From NCBI RefSeq assembly GCF_947259545.1, contig NZ_CAMYMK010000008.1, forward strand, positions 62,001-126,000: a stretch of DNA of 64,000 nucleotides, given 5' to 3'. Shown here one piece after another: positions 1-8,909 of this stretch. The DNA is from an uncultured Marinobacter sp. (GTDB lineage Bacteria > Pseudomonadota > Gammaproteobacteria > Pseudomonadales > Oleiphilaceae). The stretch's first letter is position 1. Each line of letters opens with the position of its first letter. The notes beneath the pieces are model-generated. The model did no database searches and was not told the DNA's origin. It worked only from the letters and a program-made list of their open reading frames with translations. Position numbers and translations under genes: made by a program.

Positions 1-1
1 G

Positions 2-520
2 CAGCTTTTCGAGCCGCGCTACATCGACATGCTGACCCGGTGTCTAAAGGAAGATCGGGGGTTTGTGGTGGTGATGCTGCGAGAGGGGCTGGAGACTGCC
101 AAAGAGGCCGCGTTCTATGACATCGGTACCTACGTTCGGATCATCGATTTCCAGCAGTTGGATAGCGGTTTGCTGGGTATTACCGTCGAAGGTGAGGGCA
201 AGGTTTCCGTGGTTCGGAGTTGGCAGGAGTCCGATGGGCTGAACCTGGGGGACGTCGAACGCCTGATGAACGAAGCCAGCTGTGAGGTGCCGGAACGCTA
301 TCTCGAATTGCCTGCAGTGTTGAAGGCTCTGTTTCGCCATCCTGTAATCCGCGATCTGGATATGGAGGTCGACTACAGTGATGCCCGGGATGTGGGATGG
401 AGGCTGACTGAATTGTTGCCCCTGGACAAGCGGGAGAAGCAAAAGCTGGTTGAACTACAGGACCCTATCGAAAGGCTGAGCCGGTTGCATTCCCTGCTTG
501 AGGCGCTGGAGGAGGGCTGA
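2..520 (+). CDS. LON substrate-binding domain protein (5'-truncated by window edge)
   Basis: The frame is already open at base 2 and reads QLFEPRYIDMLTRCLKEDRG, the start of a LON N-terminal substrate-binding domain (the FEPRY motif is typical), so the true start lies upstream of the window. About 172 residues are visible and no AAA or Ser-Lys protease domain follows. This is therefore the stand-alone LON-like family of roughly 190-220 residues, not Lon protease. Such proteins are presumed to bind peptides or substrates, but their role is not established. The gene converges on the DedA-PAP2 gene with only 27 bases between them and no clear terminator. Confidence 0.85.
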   Translation, partial: QLFEPRYIDMLTRCLKEDRGFVVVMLREGLETAKEAAFYDIGTYVRIIDFQQLDSGLLGITVEGEGKVSVVRSWQESDGLNLGDVERLMNEASCEVPERYLELPAVLKALFRHPVIRDLDMEVDYSDARDVGWRLTELLPLDKREKQKLVELQDPIERLSRLHSLLEALEEG

Positions 521-547
521 GCGGTTTTCCTGGTGTTGGGTCTCAGG

Positions 548-2002
548 TCAGAGTCCGTTGGGTGTGTAGAGTGCCAGTGTGTGCGGCCATTGGTACCAGA
601 TATAGGCTGCCGTAAAGACTCCCCCGGCAATCATCGCTGCCAGTAATGAAAAGTCCTGGGACAGCGGTACCCGGTCGTAGCGACTGTAGCTGGCGCGAAT
701 ATAGCCGGTAATGGCCAACCCCAGAAAGAATCCCCCGATCACATCCGTGAACCAGTGTGCTCCGAGATACAGGCGGCTGACCGCGACCAGAAGGATGGGC
801 AGGCTGAGCACCAGATAGATGCGCCAGCGTTGGCGGTGTCTGGTTTCCCTGGCCACGAAATTGGCAGTCAGCATGCAGAAGACAGTGATGCCTGCTGTGT
901 GTGTGCTGGGAAAGGAGCCTGACGCGGGTGGGTTCAGTAAGAGATCCGGTCTCGGGATGGCGGTGAGTGTCTTGAATAGCCACACCAGAAGGGTCGTGAG
1001 CGCAAGAGCGGCAATAATATGCACGGCCGCGCCGTAATACCCCCGAAAGGCAAGCACAAGCGACAGACACGCCCCGGCGACGCTGAGAACCAGCGCCTCA
1101 CCTGTCAGGCTAAAGAAGAGCATGGCGGGATCAAATAGCGGTTGTCGCAACTGCGAGAACCAGGTGGCTGCGGCACTGTCGAGGGGCTGGAGCAGGGTGG
1201 TGCTCATCACCAGTTGGCTCCATATCAGGAACAGTGCCGTGGCAGCGACAGCGAGGGACAGTGAGGGCAGCGGGAATTCACCGCCCTGGGCGGGACGGTC
1301 ACTGGAGTAGAGGCGCCAGAATCGGTGTGTGGCGTCGTACTGTGCCATTTTTCTGGCCAGCCACTGATAGAATCGGCTGCTGTAACCCAACCCCAGCTGA
1401 AAACGGAAAACGGTCAGGTAGATGACAATCAGCGTAGCCATGCTGATTGCGACAACCGGATAAAAATGAGCTGGTGGCCGAACGTCGCTGGCCAGTGCGC
1501 TGCCTACCAGGTAACCCGGAATCATATACACGGGGGCCCAACCCACCGCGGACGTAAGGTTGAACAGCAGGAACCGGCGCCAGGGCATCATCAGGGCGCC
1601 GGCGACCAGCGGAATCACCGGTCGTATCGGGCCCACAAAGCGCCCGATTATGATGCTGACACCGCCGTACCGGTAAAAGAAGTATTCGCCCTTGTGGATG
1701 GCTCTGGGATACCGGCTCAGGGGCCAGATCCGATCCAGCTTGCCCTGACAGAGGCGTCCCAGTGCGAAACTGATGCCGTCACCTGCAATGGCGCCCAACG
1801 CCGCCCAGAGTAAGACCTCCGACAGTGGCATGGAGATTTGTCCGGCCAGGGCGGCTGCGGCGAACATAATAGCCACGCCCGGTATCAGTATGCCGGCAAT
1901 GGCCAGGGATTCGACAAACGCGGTTCCGAAAATTGCCAGGGCAAGCCACTCGGAGTGGTTGATTAACCAGGCGGAGAGGGAGGAAAGCCAGTCACCGCTC
2001 AT
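548..2002 (-). CDS. DedA family - PAP2 phosphatase fusion, inner membrane
   Basis: This 484-residue membrane protein has two domains. The N-terminal ~200 residues are DedA/SNARE-associated: an early acidic patch FVESLAIAGILIPG and the GRFVGPIRPVIPLVAG signature. The C-terminal half is a PAP2 (type 2 phosphatidic acid phosphatase) domain with all three motifs: KTLTAIPRP, PSTHTAG and SRLYLGAHWFTDV, the last holding the catalytic histidine. DedA proteins are linked to undecaprenyl-phosphate or phospholipid translocation and PAP2 enzymes dephosphorylate lipid pyrophosphates, so the fusion probably recycles a lipid carrier. The substrate is not shown by sequence. The ATG overlaps the stop of the upstream degenerate GGDEF gene as ATGA, which implies translational coupling. 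Confidence 0.88.
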   Translation of the reverse strand: MSGDWLSSLSAWLINHSEWLALAIFGTAFVESLAIAGILIPGVAIMFAAAALAGQISMPLSEVLLWAALGAIAGDGISFALGRLCQGKLDRIWPLSRYPRAIHKGEYFFYRYGGVSIIIGRFVGPIRPVIPLVAGALMMPWRRFLLFNLTSAVGWAPVYMIPGYLVGSALASDVRPPAHFYPVVAISMATLIVIYLTVFRFQLGLGYSSRFYQWLARKMAQYDATHRFWRLYSSDRPAQGGEFPLPSLSLAVAATALFLIWSQLVMSTTLLQPLDSAAATWFSQLRQPLFDPAMLFFSLTGEALVLSVAGACLSLVLAFRGYYGAAVHIIAALALTTLLVWLFKTLTAIPRPDLLLNPPASGSFPSTHTAGITVFCMLTANFVARETRHRQRWRIYLVLSLPILLVAVSRLYLGAHWFTDVIGGFFLGLAITGYIRASYSRYDRVPLSQDFSLLAAMIAGGVFTAAYIWYQWPHTLALYTPNGL

Positions 2003-2997
2003 GACCCGGTGGCATCTCCTGGCAGAAACCAGATGGAATCAGCCCCGTGCTTGCGGGCCTCCTCCAGGGCAAGGTGGGCGCGTTTCCTGAGGGCATCCGT
2101 GCGTGTATCGCCGGAGCCACGAGTGGTACAGCCCAGGCTCACGGTTGCTTTGCCGACCACGGCCCAGTTGTGCTCGGCGATAGTCCTGCGAATGCGCTCG
2201 GCAATCACCCGCACCCCCTCTTCGGGGGTAAAGGGGAGAATCAGGAAAAACTCGGATTCCTTCAGGGTGTAAAGCGTGTCCCCTGCGCGAATGACTCCGA
2301 AGAGGTGTTGGGTGATCTCCCGGAAAAGTGTCTGGATGCCATTTTTTCCATGCAGATCTTCTGCCTCATCGGCGTAATCAATTGCCAGTTTGATGATCGA
2401 CAGTGAGTGGCCGGTGGCAATGGCGCGGCTAATTTCCTTCTGCAACGTTTCGTCCAGGAAGCGTGCATTGTGGGCGCCGGTCACGGGGTCGGTTATCGCC
2501 AGATCTTCCGCCGATTGCGCCATATGATTGTAGTGCCATATATACAAGGCCCCGATTGCGATGAGTGCCATGGCGCCCGTCAGTATGGTGGTGGTTTCCT
2601 GCAGCGGATGGCGAAAAATCAGGAAGAATGCCAGGGCCAGGAACAGGAATAAGGACAGGATGAGCCCCTGACGCAGTGGCAGGATCAGCAGATTGAGCAG
2701 GATAAGTGGCATGCTCCAGTGACTGATTCCCGAGGTGTCCAGCGTGTACATGGCTGCAATCAGCCCGACATTCAGGGCGGTCAGGATCATCAGGTGCCCC
2801 GGCGCCGATAACTGTTGGCGGCGACACACGAAGGTGTAGCCCGCGCCGGCCAGAGTCAGCAGGGTCATGCCGGCAGCCAGGTAGAAAAGGTCATAGAACC
2901 CATAGCGCAGATTCTGGAGGGCGAGGCTGGCAATAAACAGGGCCGCCAGACAATAACCGGCCAGATGAGTGTAGGTTCTCAGGCGTGTTTCAGTCAT
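1999..2997 (-). CDS. Membrane protein with degenerate GGDEF domain (second of a pair)
   Basis: This protein has 332 residues. The first ~150 are strongly hydrophobic, about six membrane segments, followed by a GGDEF-type domain that opens with TDPVTGAHNARFL. The catalytic GGDEF motif is replaced by KESEF at residues 246-250, so the two glycines that bind GTP are lost and cyclic-di-GMP synthesis is unlikely. The helix carrying the metal-binding Asp (KLAIDYADEAED) and the C-terminal SLGCT strand are still recognisable. It overlaps the upstream paralogue by ATGA and the downstream DedA-PAP2 gene by ATGA. A nucleotide sensor or scaffold role is an inference. Confidence 0.8.
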   Translation of the reverse strand: MTETRLRTYTHLAGYCLAALFIASLALQNLRYGFYDLFYLAAGMTLLTLAGAGYTFVCRRQQLSAPGHLMILTALNVGLIAAMYTLDTSGISHWSMPLILLNLLILPLRQGLILSLFLFLALAFFLIFRHPLQETTTILTGAMALIAIGALYIWHYNHMAQSAEDLAITDPVTGAHNARFLDETLQKEISRAIATGHSLSIIKLAIDYADEAEDLHGKNGIQTLFREITQHLFGVIRAGDTLYTLKESEFFLILPFTPEEGVRVIAERIRRTIAEHNWAVVGKATVSLGCTTRGSGDTRTDALRKRAHLALEEARKHGADSIWFLPGDATGS

Positions 2998-4013
2998 GCA
3001 ATGGGGCCCTCGACATCGGCTTCCCTGGTAGGTGGTGAGGAATGCGACCAGGTGCTGTAGGACTGGGTGCGGTTGCCTCCCTGTTGCTGTGCCCGGCGCA
3101 AGGCGTTGGCCGCGGACTGTTGCAGGCTGTCTGCGTCGTCTCCGATATTAAGGCCGGCGATGCCCGCGCTGACGGTTAATTCCAGTCCGTGGGAAACCAG
3201 CAATCCCCGAAGGCCCTTGCGGATGGTCTCTGCCCGGCTGGTGGCGTTGGAGGTGGATATGCCGGGCAGGATAATCAGGAATTGCAGATCAGCTACCCGG
3301 TAATAGGCGTCAAAGTCCCGCAATTGCGAATGCAGGTAGCGGCCAATACGGGGCAGGATGGAGCGAATGTCGGCATCGGGATCGGTATCGCTCAAATGGG
3401 TGTCCAGGCCGAGCATGATAATGGACATGTCCGTGCCTTCCCGTTCACTGCGCTGGATTTCCTTGTGCAGGTCGGCGGACAGGTAATCCCGGCTGGCGGC
3501 CTGAGTGAGTTCGTCGGTGCGACGTAAAGGGGCCAGCTGCCGGGACTTGTATTCGCGCAGAAAGACCAGGACCGCGGACAGCATGATAGTGAGTAGAAAG
3601 GCACTGATCATCTGGTGACGCTCCGGTAGCCCGGTCGACCAGTAGGTTGACGCCATGGCCAGGAAGGCGCAGGCCAGAGTTGTTAGAATGGCCAGGGAGA
3701 CGGGCAGCAGTGCAAATGCCAGTAATGGTGCTATGTACAGCCAGTGGACCAGGCTCCTGGGCCCGGTCCACAGGCTACCGGCCAGGAGGATCAGGAAGGC
3801 GCCCAGAATCAGGCGGTTGATCATTGGCCAGGGTGCGCGGGACCGCTGAGTATGAAAGGTGCTCCCGGTAAAGATCAGGGCTGCTGCCATCAGAGCGGTA
3901 ATTGTCGTGAGGTGTTCGCCGAATATGGCAGAGAGCACAGCGATGGCAATCAGTGCGATGAAGCCAGCTCTCGACAGGCGACTTAACAGGAATTTTTCGG
4001 CCATCTGGGCCAT
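2994..4013 (-). CDS. Membrane protein with strongly degenerate GGDEF domain (first of a pair)
   Basis: I place the start at 4013 (MAQMAEKFLL) because a GAGAGGA ribosome-binding site lies 8 bases upstream; in-frame ATGs at 4022 and 4070 are possible. The product has about 339 residues. The N-terminal half is hydrophobic with about six membrane segments. The C-terminal half aligns with GGDEF domains (RTDELTQAASRDYL at its start, LTVSAGIAG near its end), but the signature is ADLQF at residues 241-245 and the usual Asp-rich metal loop is also altered. It appears catalytically dead. Architecture resembles the next gene and the GGDEF protein at 14247-15338, suggesting paralogy. It heads a three-gene coupled operon. 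Confidence 0.75.
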   Translation of the reverse strand: MAQMAEKFLLSRLSRAGFIALIAIAVLSAIFGEHLTTITALMAAALIFTGSTFHTQRSRAPWPMINRLILGAFLILLAGSLWTGPRSLVHWLYIAPLLAFALLPVSLAILTTLACAFLAMASTYWSTGLPERHQMISAFLLTIMLSAVLVFLREYKSRQLAPLRRTDELTQAASRDYLSADLHKEIQRSEREGTDMSIIMLGLDTHLSDTDPDADIRSILPRIGRYLHSQLRDFDAYYRVADLQFLIILPGISTSNATSRAETIRKGLRGLLVSHGLELTVSAGIAGLNIGDDADSLQQSAANALRRAQQQGGNRTQSYSTWSHSSPPTREADVEGPIA

Positions 4014-4201
4014 AGTATCCATCCTCTCCCGGACATCCGTTTGTGTCAGCATAACGCAGGTTGCGTCCACCGTCTGTCATTCAATACCGATCAGGCTGGT
4101 CGGCAGCGGTATAATAATCGTTTGGGATGCGTACTTGAATCGGGAAAGGTAAAGTTACCGTCTTATTTGTGAAATCAGCTATTAAAACCAAAGGTAATCG
4201 A

Positions 4202-5458
4202 ATGGATATTGCAGCGTACATGGCCGAAGTGGGTCAGCAGGCACGTTCCGCGGCCACGGCGGTGGCTCGCGCGACCACGGCGGTGCGGAACCAGGCCCTG
4301 TTGGCAACCGCAGAGGCGCTGGATGCTTCCCGTAGCGAACTGGTGGAGGCCAATGCCCGGGATCTGTCTCAGGGGCGTGAAAACGGGCTGGACGCCGCGA
4401 TGTTGGACCGTCTGGAGCTGACACCGCAGCGAATCGACACCATGATTGAGGGGCTCAGGCAGGTTGCTTCGTTACCGGACCCGATTGGCGCGATTACCGA
4501 TATGACCTACCGACCCTCAGGGATCCAGGTTGGCAAAATGCGGGTCCCACTGGGCGTGATTGGCATTATCTACGAATCCCGGCCCAATGTGACAGTGGAA
4601 GCCGCGAGCCTGTGCCTGAAATCCGGGAACGCCACCATTCTCCGTGGCGGATCCGAATCCATACATTCTAATCAGGCCATCGCCAGTTGCCTCGCCAGGG
4701 GCCTGGCTGAAGCCGGATTGCCTGAAACCTCGGTGCAGGTGATCAAGACCACAGACCGTGCGGCGGTGGGTGAGCTGATTACCATGCCCGCCTATGTGGA
4801 TGTCATCGTGCCCCGGGGTGGCAAGGGACTGATCGAACGGATCAGCCGTGATGCCCGGGTGCCGGTCATCAAGCATCTGGACGGAGTCTGCCATGTCTAT
4901 ATTGACAGCCACGCGGACCCGGAGAAGGCCCTGAAGGTGGCGGTGAACGCGAAAACTCATCGGTACGGCACCTGCAACACCATGGAAACGTTGCTGGTGG
5001 ATGCCGAGATCGCCGAGGATATCATGCCCCTGTTGGCGGATGCCTTTACAGAGAAGGGCGTTGAGCTGCGGGGTTGTGAACGCACAAGCGCTGTGCTGCC
5101 CTCTGTGACAGCTGCGACCGAGGCCGACTGGGAGGAAGAGTATCTGGCTCCGATCCTGGCGATCAGGGTCGTGGATGGCCTGGACGGGGCCATTGACCAT
5201 ATCAATCGGTACAGTTCGCAGCACACCGACAGCATTATCACGGAAAATTACACTCGAGCGCGACGCTTCATCACCGAAGTGGATTCGAGTTCCGTCATGG
5301 TCAATGCTTCCACTCGCTTTGCCGATGGCTTTGAGTATGGTCTGGGGGCCGAAATCGGTATCTCCACTGACAAGATCCATGCGCGGGGACCCGTGGGACT
5401 GGAAGGGCTGACATCGCAGAAATATGTGGTGTTCGGTGACGGCCACGTCCGGACCTGA
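4202..5458 (+). CDS. proA: Gamma-glutamyl phosphate reductase
   Basis: ProA reduces gamma-glutamyl phosphate to glutamate-5-semialdehyde with NADPH, the second step of proline synthesis, in the cytoplasm. The 418-residue product is of normal family length and shows the aldehyde-dehydrogenase-like fold features [14 protein letters not shown] and [12 protein letters not shown], plus the catalytic cysteine in [16 protein letters not shown]. The start at 4202 ([10 protein letters not shown]) follows an AAGGTAA site 7 bases upstream; an in-frame ATG at 4169 lacks a good site. It leads the proA-nadD-rsfS-rlmH-mrdA-rodA block, with proB not adjacent, as in Pseudomonas. Confidence 0.97.
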   Translation: MDIAAYMAEVGQQARSAATAVARATTAVRNQALLATAEALDASRSELVEANARDLSQGRENGLDAAMLDRLELTPQRIDTMIEGLRQVASLPDPIGAITDMTYRPSGIQVGKMRVPLGVIGIIYESRPNVTVEAASLCLKSGNATILRGGSESIHSNQAIASCLARGLAEAGLPETSVQVIKTTDRAAVGELITMPAYVDVIVPRGGKGLIERISRDARVPVIKHLDGVCHVYIDSHADPEKALKVAVNAKTHRYGTCNTMETLLVDAEIAEDIMPLLADAFTEKGVELRGCERTSAVLPSVTAATEADWEEEYLAPILAIRVVDGLDGAIDHINRYSSQHTDSIITENYTRARRFITEVDSSSVMVNASTRFADGFEYGLGAEIGISTDKIHARGPVGLEGLTSQKYVVFGDGHVRT

Positions 5459-5464
5459 TTGCTT

Positions 5465-6115
5465 ATGCATGTTATCTACGGCGGTACGTTTGATCCGGTA
5501 CACCACGGCCATCTCAGGCTTGCCATCGAGCTGAGGGAATGTCTGGGCGTGTCGGAGATTTCACTGGTGCCGTGCCATATTCCGCCTCATCGCGGGTCAA
5601 CCAGCGCCAGCAGTGCGCAGCGCCTGAAGCTGTTGCAGCTGGCGATTGCCGATGAGGCCGGGCTGGTTGTGGATGATCGTGAGCTGACGCGGCAAGGGGC
5701 TTCCTTTACTGCCGATACCCTTCGTCAGTTACGTGAGGAGCTGGGGGCGCAGGAACCCTTGGTCATGGTGGTGGGCACGGATGCTTTCGCCGGGTTTGAC
5801 CGGTGGCGCGATTGGCAACGGATTCCGCAACTGGCTCATGTGGTGGTTGTGAAACGTCCTGGTCCGGAGCTGGACCCAGAAGGGGTGCCAGCGAAATTAC
5901 TGCGAGACCATGGAGTGTCAGCTGCCGATCAGCTTCATAGAGCCCCCTGCGGGTACTTTTTGGAGCTGAATCCGCCACTTCTGGACATTTCCGCCACCGG
6001 TATTCGTGAGCGCATCCGGTCCGGGCGGTCGCCCCGATATCTCCTTCCGGATCCGGTCTGGCGGGAAATTCGTTGTCTCGGGCTTTACGGCGCCTGCCCC
6101 GACGGGAACTTTTAG
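5465..6115 (+). CDS. nadD: Nicotinate-mononucleotide adenylyltransferase
   Basis: NadD adenylates nicotinate mononucleotide to deamido-NAD in NAD synthesis. The 216-residue protein has the nucleotidyltransferase signature GGTFDPVHHGHLRLA at its N-terminus and the C-terminal ISATGIRERIRSGRS motif, equivalent to ISSTxIR. I chose the ATG at 5465; a TTG at 5459 would add two residues. It begins six bases after the proA stop, so the two are probably co-transcribed. Its C-terminal region reads PRYLLPDPVW, typical of the family. Confidence 0.96.
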   Translation: MHVIYGGTFDPVHHGHLRLAIELRECLGVSEISLVPCHIPPHRGSTSASSAQRLKLLQLAIADEAGLVVDDRELTRQGASFTADTLRQLREELGAQEPLVMVVGTDAFAGFDRWRDWQRIPQLAHVVVVKRPGPELDPEGVPAKLLRDHGVSAADQLHRAPCGYFLELNPPLLDISATGIRERIRSGRSPRYLLPDPVWREIRCLGLYGACPDGNF

Positions 6116-6184
6116 TGCTACAATCGCAACTGAACAACATTTTTGGATGGCCGCCGTCGCCGCCATCCTTCCAGCAGGGTGATT

Positions 6185-6535
6185 ATGCAGGCAGAGCAAC
6201 TGAAAGATCTGGTGATAAGTGCACTTGGAGAAGTAAAAGCACAGGATGTGAGTGTGATAGATGTCAGGGACCGCACCAGCGTGACCGATTACATGGTGCT
6301 GGCATCGGGGACATCCAACCGTCATTTGAAATCGCTGGCGGATTCCGTGATCGCGGAAGCCAAAGAACAGGGGGTTCGTGCCAGCAACGTGGAAGGAAAC
6401 AATGTCAGTGACTGGATCCTTGTCGATCTGGGAGATGTTGTGGTCCACGTGATGATGCCGGCCACCCGTGAATTCTATGATCTTGAGCGCCTGTGGCGCG
6501 ATGCTCCTGATCTGGGTGTTGCGGGTAGCGAATAA
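6185..6535 (+). CDS. rsfS: Ribosomal silencing factor RsfS
   Basis: RsfS binds ribosomal protein uL14 on free 50S subunits and blocks joining of the 30S subunit during starvation. The 116-residue product has the family core [22 protein letters not shown] (positions about 25-45) and the C-terminal [21 protein letters not shown]. The ATG at 6185 is preferred over an in-frame TTG at 6143 because the protein then starts [10 protein letters not shown], as homologues do. It sits 69 bases after nadD and two bases before rlmH, the conserved order. Confidence 0.95.
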   Translation: MQAEQLKDLVISALGEVKAQDVSVIDVRDRTSVTDYMVLASGTSNRHLKSLADSVIAEAKEQGVRASNVEGNNVSDWILVDLGDVVVHVMMPATREFYDLERLWRDAPDLGVAGSE

Positions 6536-6537
6536 CC

Positions 6538-7008
6538 ATGCGATTACGTCTGATCTGTGTGGGGCAGAAGATGCCCGACTGGGTCAGCCTGGGATACACT
6601 GATTACGCCCGCCGAATGCCGCCGGAGCTGCCACTGGAACTGGTAGAAATTCCAATGGCTCATCGGGGCAAGAATCCGGACATTGCCCGGCTGATGCAAA
6701 AAGAAAGCGATTCGATTCTGTCAGCCGCTGGCCCGAGAGATCGTGTGGTCGCCCTGGAAGTGGGTGGTCGCCCATGGTCGACAGAGAAGCTTGCCAACCA
6801 ACTGGAGAACTGGCAGCAGGACGGTCGCGATGTCAGCTTCCTGGTCGGGGGGCCGGATGGTCTTGCCGACGCCTGCCGACAGCGGGCAGACCAGCTCTGG
6901 TCCCTCTCCCCCCTGACGCTCCCTCATCCTCTGGTGAGAATTCTGTTGGCTGAGCAGTTGTATCGTGCCTGGTCGATTACCCGTAACCATCCGTACCATC
7001 GGGCTTAG
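6538..7008 (+). CDS. rlmH: 23S rRNA (pseudouridine-1915-N3)-methyltransferase
   Basis: RlmH is a small SPOUT methyltransferase that methylates pseudouridine 1915 in helix 69 of 23S rRNA using S-adenosylmethionine. The 156-residue protein has the family's usual length, begins [16 protein letters not shown], carries the knot motif FLVGGPDGL and ends in the invariant [13 protein letters not shown]. It starts two bases after the rsfS stop and ends eight bases before mrdA. Confidence 0.97.
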   Translation: MRLRLICVGQKMPDWVSLGYTDYARRMPPELPLELVEIPMAHRGKNPDIARLMQKESDSILSAAGPRDRVVALEVGGRPWSTEKLANQLENWQQDGRDVSFLVGGPDGLADACRQRADQLWSLSPLTLPHPLVRILLAEQLYRAWSITRNHPYHRA

Positions 7009-7016
7009 GACGCATC

Positions 7017-8909
7017 ATGCCCTGGGGAGAATTCAAAGACGTGGCCGCCGAGCGTCGCCTTTTTCAGAGGCGGACGATGGTCATGGTATTCGTTGTGCTG
7101 GTTATGCTGGGGCTATTGGTCGCCAGAATGTATCAATTGCAGATCGTTGAGCACGACGTATACACCACACTTTCCGACAAGAACCGGGTCCAGGTTCAGT
7201 CGGTCGCCCCGCCCCGGGGGCTTGTCTATGATCGTAACGATGAATTGCTGGCAGAAAACCGACCGGTGTTCGGGGTTACCCTTGTGCCCGAGCGTGTTGA
7301 CGGCATGGACGAGACTCTGGCCAAGCTTGGGGGCCTTCTGGATATTTCCAAAGAAGACATGGAGCGATTCCAGCGCCGTCTGCGGGAACCCCGGCGGCCG
7401 TTCCAGCCAATTCCGCTCCGTTATGACCTTAATGAAGAAGAAATTGCCAGCCTTGCGGTTCATCGCCATGAACTGCCCGGCGTTGAGGTATCGGCGGAGC
7501 TTGTTCGCTATTACCCCCACAGCGAACTGACAGCTCACGCCCTGGGATTTGTTGGCCGAATAAACCGGGAAGAGCTGCAGCGAATTGATCCGGTTAACTA
7601 CGCTGGCACCAACTACATTGGCAAGTCCGGTATTGAACGCTTTTATGAGGCCCTGCTACACGGTCAGGTGGGGTACCAGCACGTGGAAACCAATGCGCGT
7701 GGGCGAACCCTGAGGGTGCTGGAGCGCCAGAACCCTGTTCCCGGGGAAGACATTCAGTTACACCTTGATCTGAGGTTGCAGCGGCTTGCCCACCAGCTGC
7801 TTGATGGCCGGCGTGGCGCGATCGTTGCGATTGAGCCGAAAACCGGTGGCCTGCTGGCACTTGCCAGTGTGCCGGGCTTTGATACCAACCAGTTTGTGAC
7901 GGGGATCAGCGTCGAGGACTACCGTGCCTTGAGCACCGATATAGACAAGCCTCTGTTCAATCGTGCGTTGCGTGGTCAATACCCGCCGGGCTCCACCATG
8001 AAGCCCATGCTGGCAGTGGCTGCACTGGACAGCGGTGCAACGACAAGAGAAAAAACCATATGGGATCCCGGTTACTTCCAGTTGAATACGGGCGGACGAC
8101 GTTACCGCGACTGGAAGCGAGGCGGTCACGGCTGGGTGGACCTGACCGATGCCGTAGCCCAATCCTGTGACATCTATTTCTATGAAATTGCGGTGGAAAT
8201 GGGTGTAGACACCATGTACGAATACCTGTCCAAATTCGGTTTTGGTGAAGATGCGGCACTTGACGTCTCCGGCGCCATGAGTGGCTTGTTACCTTCCCGT
8301 GACTGGAAGAGGGCGGTGCGGAACGAACCCTGGTATCCGGGGGACTCGGTCAATATGGGAATCGGGCAGGGCTTTATGCTGGCGACCCCGTTGCAACTGG
8401 CGACGGCGACGTCGCTGATTGCCAATCGGGGCCGCTGGCTCGAACCGAGGCTGCTCAAAAGCATCAAGGGTGATCGTTCCACTGAAGAGTTCCTTCCGCC
8501 GGGGGATCATGCGCCCCTGGAGCTGAAGAACCCGGATGACTGGGAATTCGTGGTCGATGCCATGGCGGAAGTCATGCACGGAACCAAAGGCACCGCGCGT
8601 GGATCAGCCCGCGGGGCGCCTTATCGCATGGCGGGGAAGACCGGAACAGCGCAGGTATTCAGTCTCGCGGAAGATGAAGAGTACGAGGAAGAGGATGTCC
8701 GTGAACGGTTGCGCGACCATGCGCTGTTTGTGGGGTTTGCTCCGGTTGACGATCCGCAGATTGCCGTCGCCATCATCGTTGAAAATGGCGGCGGTGGCAG
8801 CAGCACCGCCGCGCCGGTGGCCAGGGAGATGTTTGATGCGTGGTTGCTGGGCTTCCCGGGTGAGGAAGAGGCACTGGTGAGCGGGACCGAATCCGGGGGC
8901 ACGGAATGA
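7017..8909 (+). CDS. mrdA: Penicillin-binding protein 2, peptidoglycan transpeptidase
   Basis: PBP2 is the class B transpeptidase of the elongasome, anchored in the inner membrane and acting with RodA. The 630-residue product has one N-terminal membrane segment (about residues 21-41), the PBP dimerisation domain with APPRGLVYDRN, and the transpeptidase motifs PPGSTMK (catalytic Ser), QSCD and GKTGTA. The C-terminal extension after residue 590 is acidic. Its stop overlaps the rodA start by four bases (ATGA), which fits tight coupling of the pair. Confidence 0.97.
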   Translation: MPWGEFKDVAAERRLFQRRTMVMVFVVLVMLGLLVARMYQLQIVEHDVYTTLSDKNRVQVQSVAPPRGLVYDRNDELLAENRPVFGVTLVPERVDGMDETLAKLGGLLDISKEDMERFQRRLREPRRPFQPIPLRYDLNEEEIASLAVHRHELPGVEVSAELVRYYPHSELTAHALGFVGRINREELQRIDPVNYAGTNYIGKSGIERFYEALLHGQVGYQHVETNARGRTLRVLERQNPVPGEDIQLHLDLRLQRLAHQLLDGRRGAIVAIEPKTGGLLALASVPGFDTNQFVTGISVEDYRALSTDIDKPLFNRALRGQYPPGSTMKPMLAVAALDSGATTREKTIWDPGYFQLNTGGRRYRDWKRGGHGWVDLTDAVAQSCDIYFYEIAVEMGVDTMYEYLSKFGFGEDAALDVSGAMSGLLPSRDWKRAVRNEPWYPGDSVNMGIGQGFMLATPLQLATATSLIANRGRWLEPRLLKSIKGDRSTEEFLPPGDHAPLELKNPDDWEFVVDAMAEVMHGTKGTARGSARGAPYRMAGKTGTAQVFSLAEDEEYEEEDVRERLRDHALFVGFAPVDDPQIAVAIIVENGGGGSSTAAPVAREMFDAWLLGFPGEEEALVSGTESGGTE

